Assembly (NCBI GenBank): GCA_963930645.1
Contig: OZ005648.1
Location: forward strand, 243,513,436-243,577,435
Direction: 5' to 3'
Source: Salticus scenicus
Lineage: Eukaryota; Arthropoda; Arachnida; Araneae; Salticidae
DNA length: 64,000 nt
Shown: positions 11,479-24,114 of the stretch, one piece after another
How the letters are laid out: every line of letters starts with the position of its first letter
Numbering within the stretch: position 1 is the first letter of the stretch
Notes under the pieces: generated by a model
What the model saw: the letters and a program-made list of their open reading frames with translations, nothing else
Database searches by the model: none
What the model was told of the DNA's origin: nothing
Made by a program: the position numbers and the translations under genes

Positions 11479-11886
11479 ATACTGCCGTCTCTCTCCGATT
11501 TTCTGGACTGCGACCGCATCTCCTCGAAAACGGGAGGGTCCTTAGCATGACGAGCAATCTCAATGTTTGACGAAGGTATACCAATGTATACTTTTCCTTG
11601 GTAAGGAATTTCTATTGATTTAATTTACGAAGTTATCAATATTAAAAACCTCGAGTTAACAAAAATACGTCAACTTTCAAATAGTTTCTCGTATTATGCT
11701 GTTTTTGTCTTCTGTCTTTGACGTCAATTTTCCCAGAGAAATGTTATCGATGGTGTAGAAATAAAAATAAAATAAATGTCAATGTTGTTTTTATTAACAA
11801 AGAAATTTATCCTCTGTTAATAAATAAAAAGCGTTACCTTAGCTATTTTGAATGAAAAATGAATTTAATGTTCTAATTAATTGTTT
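10949..11886. other. AT-rich stretch with T-run, TA/GA microsatellite and a GC-richer patch
   Basis: A T-run of about 27 bases starts at 10951. A (TA)n-(GA)n microsatellite covers about 11438-11475. It is followed at 11476-11590 by a GC-richer patch whose minus-strand reading contains SRRCGRSPENRRETAVF, a phrase I associate with a dispersed spider repeat but cannot verify. No gene is supported. Confidence 0.4.
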
Positions 11887-12551
11887 GAAGGTATTTTTTC
11901 TTCTACTTTAAAAAAATTAAATTTCTTACTGGCAATTTCTTATGCTGTTTATCAATTTTAGCTTCCTTACCCAACTGCCGTGAAGGTATTTTTTCTTCTA
12001 CTTTAAAAAAATTAAATTTCTTACTGGCAATTTCTTATGCTGTTTATCAATTTTAGCTTCCTTACCCAACTGCCGTGAAGGTATTTTTTCTTCTACTTTA
12101 AAAAAATTAAATTTCTTACTGGCAATTTCTTATGCTGTTTATCAATTTTAGCTTCCTTACCCAACTGCCGTGAAGGTATTTTTTCTTCTACTTTAAAAAA
12201 ATTAAATTTCTTACTGGCAATTTCTTATGCTGTTTATCAATTTTAGCTTCCTTACCCAACTGCCGTGAAGGTATTTTTTCTTCTACTTTAAAAAAATTAA
12301 ATTTCTTACTGGCAATTTCTTATGCTGTTTATCAATTTTAGCTTCCTTACCCAACTGCCGTGAAGGTATTTTTTCTTCTACTTTAAAAAAATTAAATTTC
12401 TTACTGGCAATTTCTTATGCTGTTTATCAATTTTAGCTTCCTTACCCAACTGCCGTGAAGGTATTTTTTCTTCTACTTTAAAAAAATTAAATTTCTTACT
12501 GGCAATTTCTTATGCTGTTTATCAATTTTAGCTTCCTTACCCAACTGCCGT
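11887..12551 (+). repeat. Seven tandem copies of a 95-bp unit
   Basis: Units start at 11887, 11982, 12077, 12172, 12267, 12362 and 12457. Each runs from GAAGGTATTTTTTCTTC to CCCAACTGCCGT. They appear identical by eye. The array is AT-rich and non-coding, with no internal dyad and no spacers, so it is a minisatellite and not a CRISPR array. Confidence 0.9.
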
Positions 12552-13475
12552 AGATATAGGTAATATTGTATACGGTCAAAAATTCGATATCGAGTTTTTA
12601 CCTAATTTACATGTTTTAAGGTGTCCTGAATCCAAAAAAGTGGTTTTCGGCAATTAGTCAGTGTGTGTGTGTATGCGTGTGGAGAATCTGCTGACTATCA
12701 TATGTACGAAATTAATAAAGATAGAACGACGAAACTTAAAAATTGTGGCAGATCCCATATAAAAATGACTTTTCCAACTTTTGGGGAATATTAAAAAACC
12801 AGAAATGGGATATTGGAAACCGAAAGGGGGATCGTAAGTCTGTATTTCAAAAATGGGTCTAACGATTTTCTTCAAAGTTACTATATAAAGTCCCTACTAT
12901 ATGTCCTGTCGTATGTATTAGTTGGTAATTCAGAAAAACTTATAGACGGCCTGTATAAGTAGATGAGTCTGAAATCTCGCAAGTGTGTTACTTTAAAAAC
13001 AGCTGTACGGATTTTTTATTTATTTATTATGATTATTATTTTTTTAACTCGCTATAATAACTCCCTCTTAGATATCCTTTCATATGTAATTATTGTTTTC
13101 CGATCAACAGTTGAGTTTGTCAAGTTCTGCTAAAAGTCGGTATCTCCAATACGACTCTAACAATTTTCTTCAATTTTGCTACATAAAACATTTTTCAAAT
13201 ATCCTTTCTCACCTATTACGTGGTTATTACAGGAAAAGGAACAGTCATCCTTATTAGGTAGGTCAGTTTTAGATATCAGAAATTGGTGTTTCAAAAAAGG
13301 CTCTACCGATATATATATATATATATTGTTAGGTGTCTAACTTGTTATGACAATTTTATATCTTCTTAACCCATTATCTCGAAAATTCAAAATTTACATA
13401 TAATATTTGTAATAGTGGATAATGGAAGTCGTGTGGCTGTTACACACCAGATATTTTTATACATTCTTTTTTTAA
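12552..13475 (+). repeat. Dispersed repeat family Y, copy 1
   Basis: Opens with a degraded head module (AAAAATTCGATATCGAGTTTTT, then GTTTTAAGGTGTCCTGAATCC and a TG microsatellite at about 12660-12680). Subrepeats of about 185 bp follow, carrying GGTCTAACGATTTTCTTCAA, GTATGTATTAGTTGGTAATTC and CGCAAGTGTGTTACTTT. The region 47480-48290 matches it in inverted orientation. The matching short open frames in the two copies reflect shared repeat sequence, not a conserved protein. Confidence 0.75.
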
Positions 13476-13834
13476 ATAATGCAATAATGTTTAAACATAT
13501 TGTAATCTTATTGAGGACCAGAAGTTTTCCGTCATGCATTATAGGTAAGTGTTTAATTTGGTGATAATTCTGATATTTAGATTTGTATTATACCATGTTT
13601 ATAAAAAATAACTGAATTTAGGCTTGGAAATTTGATATGCAAAATAGCCTTGCTTATGATTAGGATTATTTATTCTTTTTTAAAAACATTGTGAGCGCTC
13701 ATAGCACTATTTCGTACACTGTAAGAAAATTCCGTAACGTTACGCATTATTTCAAGCAACGTTCCTGGTTTCCACGTTTTTTTTTTTTTTTTCAGATTCC
13801 TGGGAAAAATAAGTTTTCGGGCGAAAATTTTTCT

Positions 13835-13945
13835 GAATTCAGTAAGTACGTGTTTCTTTTGCGTGGCAACATCTTTGATATCGGTGGATCGCCATCTTGG
13901 CTTCGTATCGTTCGTAACTTTTCACGTGTGTCGCATGTGCTTTGA
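13835..13945 (+). promoter_or_regulatory. Possible promoter or first-exon patch with YY1-like motif
   Basis: A GC-richer segment contains CGCCATCTTGG (inverse of the CAAGATGGCG YY1-type motif), a CACGTG E-box, and just upstream a donor-like GTAAGTA at 13841. Downstream at 14270-14430 are several AATAAA signals. This could be the start of a small transcript or of a transposon, but motifs alone are weak evidence. Confidence 0.2.
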
Positions 13946-16361
13946 TTTTTATATTAACAACTGTTGGATATTATACTGGAGAAGCTGCTTTACTTAAAAT
14001 TAATCAGTGCGTTATTAGTTGATTACAGAGTGAGCAATATTTTATGCATATCCTATTATTTTGATATCTTCGTATATCGTTCAAAACATAATTGAATGTA
14101 TTTTTTATTTCATTTATTTTCTTGCCTGATTGAACTGCTATGGTAGTTTCTTATTGCATTATTATTTTTAAAAATGTTATTGAGTTGGAAGTATTTTTAT
14201 ATATAATCCATTTATTTTATATATTTGTATATCGTATTTTCTAAACTGAATGTTGGCGAGTATGTAAAATAAACACATATATCATTGTAAAGAAGATTGT
14301 ATGAATAAATTTGATGATAGACATTTTGCTCTGAATAATGTTGGTATCTTGCTCATATTATGTATTTTAAACTGTAAATAAAAATTATTTGAATGTTTAC
14401 TTTGTATCTTAATATCCTAAGTGGAATAAAGTTTCACTAAATTATCACTAGATCTAAGTTTTTTTCCCCTTTTTTTAACCCCTATTTGAAGCCATTATGA
14501 TGTAATCTGACAATTGGGTGCATAAAGTAACTAAATGAAATCAGGGATGTGTACAAAAGCAGCCTATTCATCATTATTTACTGGGAGAATTCCTTTTCAA
14601 ATACAACTTTAAAAATTATTCTGTAACATAAAATTTACAATAAAACTACTGTTATTAGTTATAATAAATTTTGAACATTTAAAGTGTGACAAAAATGCAA
14701 CCCTAGGCGTTAATGGTTTGTCTTTTTTTTTTTCCAAGAATTTGTTCTATAAAAAAAAAAAAAAAAAAAAAAAAACAAACAGTATGCCCTAACAATGTCA
14801 AAGCCAGTAAAAACAATATCAAAGCCCTAAAAATCTATAATATTTAAAAATAAATATCTACTTAGGCATGTATACTTCCAGAACCACCTTAACACATTAA
14901 AGATTTTGTGTTGAATGATTTTTTTTTTTTTCACTAGTGTTGAAAAAAAAAAAAAAAAAAAAAAAAAAAAGGTGATGGCTTCCTGAAGACACTTGCAGCT
15001 TCTTCAAAAACATAGTAGAACTTTGAGGTTTTCCCATACCAATTAAGGAAATTTTATTATACATTGTACTGAAATAGGTTACAAAATGAACACTTGTTTA
15101 ACATTTTGTTACTCATGCCTTATCTGGCAAATGTCATTACTTTCTTCAATAACTACATTACACAGTTCGAGAGAGAATTATTTTGTTTTGGAAAGAATTT
15201 GATTTGATGTTACTACTTTCTCCTTTAAATTCTGTTTTTTTTTTATGTATTTTATTAATGTTTACAATTGATCTTTGTGTATCTGATGGATATGATTTTT
15301 TTTTCTCTCTCATTTTTTTGCTGCCAACAACTTAACGGCATTTTTAGTCAAATCATTACAACAAATTTTACAAAACTGTTAACAATTTCGCATATCATAC
15401 AAATTATTGAAATTTTAATGTATCATTTTAAAAAGGCAAAATTTTTCATTTTTAAAATGTGATAATTTCTCAATGACAACCCCCCCCCCCCTCCAAAAAT
15501 ATATATATATATATAAATTGGTAAGGGATTGGTCTGAATGCTAGAAAAAACAAAGTATGTTATTATGCACTGGAAGACTTAGCTTTAAACTCAATTGAGT
15601 ATTAAAAATAAGGGGGGTAAAAGCACTTTTAAGGATCAAATAGTTTCTTATACTGTTATCTAATTCAGGCAAAAGCTGAGTAAAGTTAAAACTTTAAAAA
15701 AATGGTATTAGATTTTTAACATATTGAAAAAAAAAAAAAAAAAAAAAAACTAATATGTTAAAAGGAAAAACGTTTCTGTTAATGCTTCTAGAGTCGCTTT
15801 TTATCTTAGAATGTATTATAGTTTCAAGGCCCTGGGAATACAAATGATTTTTCTCTAATTACAAAAACACCAAAATTTTCAACATACACTTTTGAACTGA
15901 GTATTAAGGAATGTTTGATTGTTAATTATTTTAATCTTGTTTTCTAAAAGTAATGTCTTCACTTTTGTATTCCCAATACCTGTCATATACAAGCACTGAT
16001 TTTCTGTAAAAAAAATTAAAGCAAAAATGTACAACTTTTATATTCGGCGATCATTACATAGATAACTGAATTATATTTCTTTATAATCCCAAATGTTGTT
16101 ATGTATTTCAATCTGCGCGTAGAGGGGGGAGTGGTAAAATATTATAAGCCTTCTGAAAGGGAGTACACAATATTTTTCAGCCACAGTAAAGGAGGGGTAA
16201 CCATTTTCTGCCATAGCGAAGTTGGCCCACAACCTAATTTTATCTTGACACATGGGGAAGAGGCTGAAAGACTGGCATGTTCTTTCAGAATTTTAATATA
16301 TTTAATGAATTTTCGAAATATTTGACTTGATAACAATTTTAATACAAAACAACATATATCA

Positions 16362-16363
<2 letters not shown>

Positions 16364-16396
<33 letters not shown>
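16364..16396. repeat. 33-base poly-T tract
   Basis: Longest clear homopolymer in the window, followed at 16414-16424 by a run of 11 G. It typifies the many A/T tracts seen throughout. Confidence 0.9.
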
Positions 16397-16399
<3 letters not shown>

Positions 16400-16677
16400 T
16401 TTATTCTATAAGAGGGGGGGGGGGAATACAATAATAGTTAAACATATTTAATTTTACCATCAAACTAGTCCGTACAAAATTTTAAGATAAATATTGCATT
16501 TATGCTCCCTCTCTCTCTATATATATATGTGTGTTATATATTTTAAAACGTTCGTGAAATAAACAAAAATTACCTTGCAAAACTTTTAAACTAACTAAAT
16601 TGTGAACTATGTATTGGTCAAAATCAAAATGATTCTTCAGGTACATCTTTGAAATATATAGTCATCCTGCTTTTTTA

Positions 16678-17110
16678 CCAGGAATGTTACTGACTTTAAG
16701 TGAAAAATATTTATGTATTCTTCAGAAAAGTTCCTGGTTAATTAAACGAAGGTTACTGTCTTTTAGTAGGAACGTTTCTGAATTTTTCAGAAAGGTACCT
16801 GGTTAATTCCAGGAAGGTTTCTGATATTTTGTGGAAAAGTTTCTGAATTTTTCAGAAAGGTTCCTTTTTTATTCCAGGAAGGTTACTAACTTTTAGGGGG
16901 AATGTTTCTGAATTTTTCAGTAAGGTTCCTGGTTAATTCCAGGAAGGTTACTGACTTTTAGAGGGAATGTTTCTGAATTTTTCAGTAAGGTTCCTGGTTA
17001 ATTCCAGGAAGGTTATTGACTTTTAGAGGGAATGTTTCCGAATTTCTCAGAAAGGTTCCTGGTTAATTCCAGGAACGTTACTGGTAAAAATTAGGCACAT
17101 TAGCTGCCCT
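16678..17110 (+). repeat. Tandem array of about 65-bp units
   Basis: ATTCCAGGAAGGTT recurs at about 16806, 16871, 16936, 17001 and 17066 (spacing 65), with more degenerate copies before. Each unit also contains GGGAATGTTTCTGAATTTTTC and a RAGGTTCCTGG motif. The unit carries short internal dyads (CCTGG...CCAGG). It sits directly before the TTACAGTGTA end and may be the internal array of a non-autonomous element. Confidence 0.85.
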
Positions 17111-17150
17111 AAATTTCCCAGGAACTTTTCTGATTTTTTTTTACAGTGTA

Positions 17151-18039
17151 AAAAGTTTTGGAAATTATTTATTTATACTCAGGGAATTTTATCTGCAAAA
17201 TTTATATTAAACATTTTATTGAGAAAAAGTTTGTAATACTTAAATATTTGAAAAGAGAGAAAGAGAAATAAAAATAAAAATAAATAAAGATAAAAATAAA
17301 TAAAATAATATCTGTATAACTGACTGCATTTCTTTTTATCGTTAAAGTGCATTTATTTTTTTATTTATTTTTTTAAACGCATTTTAAAAATTTTCGGATA
17401 TATTTTGGTATAAAAAATATCTTATCATCAAATTCAAACTCATTTACAAATGATAGCATCTTCTAATTTTGCACTGATATATATATATATATATTTTAAT
17501 TTTATAGAATTAAACATTTCTATGAAACCTTTCATATTTCTTCGTATGACAGGAAAGGATTACATCACCTAAACCTGTTATAGAGAATAGAGTATACTTT
17601 ATCCTTTATCTTTTAAGCTGTAAGCATGCATTAGAGAATTAAAAATTAAAGCTGTAAGAGATTTTTTTCAAATTAAAATAATAATAATAATAAACATATT
17701 TTCTTTTCAGATATTTTCGAATGTGTAAAATTATTACCTCGCTGTACAATAGAAATATATAGAGAGTATTATATGTTTCCCTAAATTAACTAAAAAATTT
17801 TAATAGTGAAAGTAAAGACCTTAGAAAAAAAATAGCTACTATATTTTATGATTATTATTATTTAACGAACAATTATACCAAAAAATTCATCGCCAAGTAT
17901 TCAAAGAAATTTAAATTCATCAAGGGGATCATATTCTAAAGCTGCAACGCAAAATGGTCTAGATATTACTAATTTCTTTTTATTCTTTAAAAAAAAGTAA
18001 CTGAATTTTAGCATAATATTTTATTTGAAAAAAAAAAAA
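17151..18039. other. AT-rich low-complexity stretch
   Basis: AATAAA-type simple repeats near 17265-17310, a (TA)n tract near 17476-17493 and an (AAT)n tract near 17680. No gene. Confidence 0.5.
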
Positions 18040-18134
18040 TGTATATATATTATGGTGTTGCACAGGGCACCAGGAGTTTGAAGAAAACTGGTCGCCAGCA
18101 AAAATTTCTGGTAGCCAGTAAAAGATACACATCC

Positions 18135-18166
<32 letters not shown>

Positions 18167-18665
18167 CAATTTTTCAATTTACTTGAATATAGAAACTAAA
18201 ATTCTATGCATAAAAATTAACTATTTACTAGTTTAGAATAATACATCTGGAAACGCATTTTTTAAATTTAACATTATGAAACCAGTTTTATTGTATTTCA
18301 CTGAAACGATACACTATCGGCATTGATAAATTATTGCACCGGCACAACGCTTTAGCACCAGTATACAAATTTCGCGTAAACAGGAGCAGTATAAACTAAT
18401 TCTCTAAAACAGTGCAGTAATTTAACATAGAGTTGTGAAACATGAACGGAGAAAAGGGATGTTCCCCTAATGGTTGAGACACTGTGTTAGCCTACATTGA
18501 AAGTGGGATCGAAGCCCGATTCTAGGTCCAATTTTTCATTTAAATGTAAAAAAAAAAAAAAAAAAAAAAAAAGTTGAGTTTTCTTAAAATTGAACAAGTT
18601 GTCTCTAGTTTAAATATAAAGGTTGCTGACGGCGACCAGGTGACCGTATCTCACGAGCTCTGGTA
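18040..18665. repeat. Region with inverted GGTCGCC ends enclosing a tRNA-like segment
   Basis: ACTGGTCGCCAGC at 18087-18099 and GGCGACCAGG at 18631-18640 are inverted, each followed outward by an ACCAG/CTGGT motif, suggesting degraded terminal inverted repeats about 0.6 kb apart. Between them lie poly-T, poly-A and a tRNA-like unit. Low confidence that this is a single element. Confidence 0.3.
18455..18532 (+). repeat. tRNA-like (SINE-type) relic
   Basis: A box-A-like CCTAATGGTTGAGAC is followed by a box-B-like GGGATCGAAGCCC and then TCTAGGTCC before a T-run. The spacing fits a tRNA-derived polymerase III promoter. Stems are imperfect, so this is a SINE head or tRNA pseudogene and not a working tRNA. 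Confidence 0.4.
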
Positions 18666-20889
18666 TTACATATTATACATTTAAATTTGACATTGAATAC
18701 GGGGATTTTTGTAATACTGTACTGCTTTTCTCGTGTGTTATGCACTGTTATTATTCTTATTAAGTGAAAGATAAAGCAGCGGATAAGCGGGTTAACAAGC
18801 GAGGCTACTCGGCTGCAGGGCCCCCTATTTTATTAAATTAAAGAAAAAGAACAATGGCCTTTTATCTAATCATTAAAGTGTAAAAATTCCTAAATTGAAC
18901 CATCTTATTATAAAAAATAAAATATACAAATAAGAACATAAATGCGATTTGTGCTGTCAAATTACAATTTGATTTGCGACATTAACTGATAATTGTAAAT
19001 AGTCCTTTTAAAAGTTTGGCTGTATTTTGGTATAATTAAATTTATTTGTAATGTTAATTTTTGACGTAACTTAAAGAACGTATATAAAGTAGTTTATTTA
19101 TTATTTTTGTTTTATTATTTTTTTTTTTAGGAAGCACATATTAAATTTTAGATTATTTTTTATTGACAATAAGTACTCTTTTAGGTATAAATAGCCTAGT
19201 ATGTTACATTTAATCAATAATAAAGAAGATTAACCAAGTATATATATATTAATATAGAGGTAAAGGGAAAAAAGTAAAAGATCTAAAGACCTGCACTGTT
19301 TAATAAATCAAATATATAATCATCATTGCAAAATCTTTTTTTAAATGGAAAAATATACATAATTTTATATACCCTATATTGACTGATGTGTTTTGCCTAT
19401 ATTTATTAGTTTTCAAAAATTCGATGCTGAAATTTATCATACAACTCCAGCAAAATACATGGTCTGTCCAAGTTTAGATTACATAAAAAATATTAGTGTC
19501 ATCTTTTTATATAATGAAGTGTCAACATTGAAACATTGTATAAAAATGAATGAAAAAAAAAAAAAAAAACTTCTATATATGGTCATAAAACAATAAATAC
19601 TTCTTAAAAGAATAAAGTATATCATATACAAGCTTAATTAAATCTATACCAAAAATTGTGCTAAAAAATTATATTCTCTTAAACTTTAACTTCAACATTC
19701 AGCATTCAATGTGCATTTTTTTTTTCTTTTCTTTTCAATTTAATACCCTTGACATTGTGCTAAAAATTCTTTACATTCATGGATAATCAGAATATGCAGA
19801 TATATTTGTGAATAAATATTATATTTTTATTAAAAAAGAAAAAATATGATATTTCTGAAATTTACAATGTATAACACTAAATTTTTATTCAACATTCGCA
19901 ACATCATTATTTTTAACGGCATTTCTTTCAGCATATCAATGACTTAGTTGGAAATGAAAGTTCTCTATTTCTAAAAAAGACACATTAAGAGATATATCTA
20001 TGATGGGGAAAAAAAAAAAAAAAAAAAAAGGAAAAGGAAAAAATTCCCCCACTTTCATTCTGAAACACGAATTCTAAAAATCATTTTAACAAAAGCGAAA
20101 CTGACATAAATTATTTTATTTCTATTGTTTAAATTTGCATAATTTTTATGTATTTCTTTTGATATTATGCGTGTCGTCCTTTGGGGATAGTGGAACAGGA
20201 AGAAATATTTTATTTCAAAAGGATAAGGATCAGTTTTTTTTTTCTTTTTTTCTAATTCAGTTTCCTGTTTAAGGTTTTAAATTATTTCTTACCATCCAAT
20301 TAAAATTCTCCTTCCTAAATAATTTCAAAAATTTATACCAATGGATTGTTAAAAGAGAAATTTATATTTTTATGTTCATTTTTGTAATTAAATGTTTATT
20401 TAATTTAATGGTTTTGTATAAAAAATATTTGACATAAAGAAAAAAAAAGTTTTTGAATTTTAATAATCGTTCAAAAGTTATTTGTAATTATATATTTTTT
20501 ATATAACATGTAGAAAAAATCCACAATAAGCAACTTTTCATATTAAAGTTATATTGTTAAAAAAGATATAAGAACTGAATTTTAATTAGCAGTAATATTT
20601 TCTTTTATAAAATATCTGTTTTTTAAATCGTTTTAAATATATGAAGTAAGTAAATTAAAAGTTTTCTAAAAAAATATTCGTTTCCTGAATAAACTGATAG
20701 TTATTTTTCTTTATCTTATTTAAAAGCGTAGTCTCTTCATTATATATTTAAAAAAAAAAAAAAAAAAAGTTCTGAGTGACTTCATTCGACTTTCCGAACA
20801 TTTAGTAATTAATGTTGTTTGAATAAATTTAAATAAGAGAAGTCGTTAAAAAAAATAAAAGGGAAAATCATAATAGGGTGTTTGAGTAT
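18666..20889. other. AT-rich stretch, no gene seen
   Basis: A GC-richer patch at 18775-18825 (AAGCGGGTTAACAAGCGAGG and nearby) could form a local hairpin with GCAGCGG/CGGCTGC. The rest is AT-rich with A- and T-runs. Short open frames lack any recognised domain. Confidence 0.5.
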
Positions 20890-21202
20890 TTTTCTCCAAC
20901 TTGTACATCATTTAATGAATCGTAAGTATCCAATATCTTTTTCCTTCCCTACAAACGAGCTATAAATAATAAGCTTGCAATATCAAATTCTTATCTTTTT
21001 TTTTCAAATTTTAAACAATGTAACATTACTAAAGTGAACTTTAAGTAATTTGAACTTATAGACCATAATGTGTAAAAATCCTATTTTGTAAAAACACTAG
21101 AAACTTGTATGCCATTTGAGGAATCGTAAGCATCCAATATCTTTTTTGCATACCCATGAACGAACTGTAAATAGTAAGCTCCCAATACCAATTTTTTATC
21201 CT

Positions 21203-21233
<31 letters not shown>

Positions 21234-21640
21234 TATTATTATTATTTTAATTTTAAACAGTGTAACATTACTAAAGCGAACTTTAAATAATTTGAACTTA
21301 TAGACCCTAATGTATAAAAATTCTACTTTGTACACCGGTAAAAACTCTATAAACTTGTATGTCATTTGATGAATCGTAAGTATGCAATATCTTTGTTGCA
21401 TCCCTATGAACGAACTATAAATAATAAGCTCGCAATATCAAATTTTTATCCTTTTATTTTTCAAGTTTTAAACAATGTAACATTACTAAAGCGAACTTTA
21501 AATATTTTGAACTTATCGACTATAATGTATAAAAATTTTACTTTGCATAGCGGTAAAAACGCTATAAATCTTACACTCATGCTAATGTGTACAGTTATAG
21601 CAATAAAAACCTATAACATTCCAACAGATTTATATCTTAA
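20890..21640 (+). repeat. Three degenerate tandem copies of about 210-250 bp
   Basis: Copies begin near 20903, 21103 and 21355, each with TTTGATGAATCGTAAGTATC-like sequence, a CGAACTATAAATAATAAGCT-type segment, an AAACAATGTAACATTACTAA segment and a TTTGAACTTATAGAC segment. Length variation comes partly from an (ATT)n microsatellite at about 21204-21246 in the second copy. Overlapping short open frames are shadows of this repeat. Confidence 0.8.
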
Positions 21641-21650
21641 TTAAATATAG

Positions 21651-21950
21651 TGTTTAGATGTTATCGTACTTCATATATTTTAAGTCCATTGGCCATAATT
21701 ATGAAGAATTTTTCATTATATCCCTGTCAAAGAACTATCAGTTCTGTACTCATCAAAATGTATACAAAATGTGCGACGGTGACCTAAAACCTATCATCCA
21801 GTTTTTAGAGAAAGTGTTTAGACGCTATTACACTTCAAATAATTTGAGCTCGTTGGTTATAATGAAGAAGAATTTTTCTTTGTGTCTCTGTAAAGTGCTA
21901 TAAGACCTGCACTGATAAAAATCTATAGAAATCGTGTGATGGTGATTCTA
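21651..21950 (+). repeat. Two degenerate copies of a 163-bp unit
   Basis: TGTTTAGATGTTATCGTACTTC at 21651 (first 20 bases diagnostic) recurs as TGTTTAGACGCTATTACACT at about 21814. Both continue to GTGTGATGGTGA/GTGCGACGGTGA-type ends. Probably continuous with the preceding array family. Confidence 0.7.
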
Positions 21951-24110
21951 AGTTTGAGTTATCAATGATTATTGTAATAAGCAATAAACATTTACTGTTA
22001 TTTTCTTTTTTAACAAACATAATTTATATTGTACTTTAAAGAATATTTAATTTGTTTTAAAACATAACTTCCCAAAATATACTTTAATTTTCAATAATTT
22101 TAAACTTTAATTTTCTGCACATATGAATATCTGCATTTAACATTTGTTGTTATCTTTCGTAAACATACATTACCATCTTTCTTAATCATCTTCAAAAAAC
22201 TAAGGCATTTAATTTCTCTTATTAAAATGCCAAAGTATTTTTAGATAAAAAGCTTCACCCAAGAGTAATTCGTTTAATGTATGAAAAGTAGCATTAATTT
22301 CTATTATTCATTATACGGGAAAATGCTGTAACATTATTTGAGCTCGTTATTTTATATAGGCGTAAAAAATGGAGTCAAGAAAAGAAAGTTTCCCATAAAA
22401 CAAACTCTTTATGTGAGTATTTAATTGAATATTTTTGTACTGTAGGCTGTAAACTGGAAATAATCTCAGCGCTAAGCAAGTAAAACCTCGACATAAATTG
22501 TCTTTAATAGCCAGAACCCGTAATTCTGTGACACAATCCTCTTTCGTATATAAGAAAGAAAAAACACAAGCTTTGCGAAAGAAAAACTCCGGAAAAACAC
22601 TGCTTTCAAATTACCGTACATATTTTTTATTTCCAGAAAACAGTAAACAGGCACTGGACATAAAATTATTCTTATTATTTAAAGTACACCTATGAATCCT
22701 TTTTAAATGTTAGTTGTTATTCTGACTTTTTATTCTATTCCTTTTTTCTAGCAAAAAAAGTAATATGAAGTTGAATTTTTTTCTGCTTTTAACCATTATA
22801 TTCTACACGATTTTCTACGATTTTCATAACTACTGAAAAAAGAAAACATGACATTTAGAAACATTTCACATAGACTTTTTTTACACGTTTCTTCGCATAG
22901 ACTCTTTTTGTATGTTCATTGAAATTTATAAACAGTTATCTCAAAACTCTTGAATTTACCTAATTCATTTTTTTTTTTAACAAAAACTTATTTTGATTTC
23001 ATTTAAGAAGCCACGTGTTGACAAAAAATATAATAAAATTATTAAAAGTACAGTGACATAGAGACAAAAAATAAAAATCAAATATGGAAACTACACAAGA
23101 TAAAATTTTGATTTTAATTGTAAAATTCTATTAGCAAAAATGATTGTAAAAACACAGTTGATAACTTTTTAAAATAAGGTAGGGCAAGCTTATGTACATA
23201 TAAAAAATATAAAATAATTCGTAATTAGATGTCTATTTCTATGCAAGAAAGCGAATTATTCTTTGACTAATTTATGTGAACATACTAACAGATATTCATA
23301 TACATTAATTGTTTAAACTTAGATTATCTAATTAATGGGTTAATTCACTTTTTTGAAATCGTTAGATCTTATGAATATTGAATTTTAATAAGAATTGTGT
23401 ATAAATATAATACAGTCTAATAAATGGGTTAAATTTTTATAAACAGATAATTGTCTGAGGAGAACAAGATTTAATATATGTATATTAACAACAATCAGTA
23501 AAGGTAAAAATTATTAACTTGACTTTTATTTAAACTGAATGCGAGAACAAGTTTGCGTTCTATAAAACTGGATTTTTAAAGACAGGTTGCTGTATGCGAA
23601 TCTTAATTTTGATCTAGTATATCTTCGATTTTTAAATGACTTAACAAACATTTAAGTACTGATTTAATAAGATAAATTAATTTAATGTAATTTAAGTAAA
23701 TATTTTGTTTAAGTACTCAATAATAATAAGTTTAATCATCAATAAAACCCGAAGAAAAATAGTTTAAGACTCATTATTTACTTACTTAAATGGTAGTCAA
23801 ATATTCTCTGAGTCCTTGTACATAAGTACTTTTAGAGTAAAAATATATGCATAATCTATTGGTGTACTCAACTCAGGTTATCATTTACGTCATAATTCGA
23901 ACCTCATCATTAAACTTTAGTTTTATTATGTTGCTTTCGTAGTGAGAATTTAAGAAAGACTTTGATTTTAATTAGGAAGGGGAAAAAAGAGAATAACAGA
24001 ATTTTATACTTTTTCTCGTTATTTAAAGAAAATGAACAAGAAGTTGTTTTATGTGGATCTTACAAAGTATTTTTTTTTTTTTTTTTTGTAAGTTAATTTC
24101 TCAAAAACAG
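21951..24110. other. AT-rich stretch, no gene seen
   Basis: No domain, tandem array or inverted repeat stood out. Two opposite-strand short frames overlap at 22472-22695 and neither is convincing. Confidence 0.5.
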
Positions 24111-24114
24111 CAAT

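Larger units (their letters stand above)
13715..17150. other. Region bounded by inverted TACACTGTAA / TTACAGTGTA ends, possibly one element
   Basis: TACACTGTAA (13715-13724) and TTACAGTGTA (17141-17150) are inverted. Both are followed inward by an A-rich stretch and an AACGTTCCTGG-type motif. That is consistent with a 3.4-kb non-autonomous DNA element or with two separate related ends. Inside lie several AATAAA motifs (14270-14430), long A- and T-runs, a (TA)n tract near 15500 and the 65-bp array at 16678-17110. No transposase was seen. Confidence 0.35.

Noticed and set aside
11887..12551. Regular repeats resembling a CRISPR array
   Set aside because: The 95-bp units are contiguous and identical without variable spacers, in a eukaryotic context.
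12654..12875. Minus-strand frame similar to a plus-strand frame at 48077-48322
   Set aside because: Similarity follows from the inverted copies of repeat Y. Both are short and decay immediately outside, with frame-breaking indels.
16071..16336. Overlapping frames on both strands near 16.1-16.3 kb
   Set aside because: Neither shows a domain; the patch is slightly GC-richer but unassignable.
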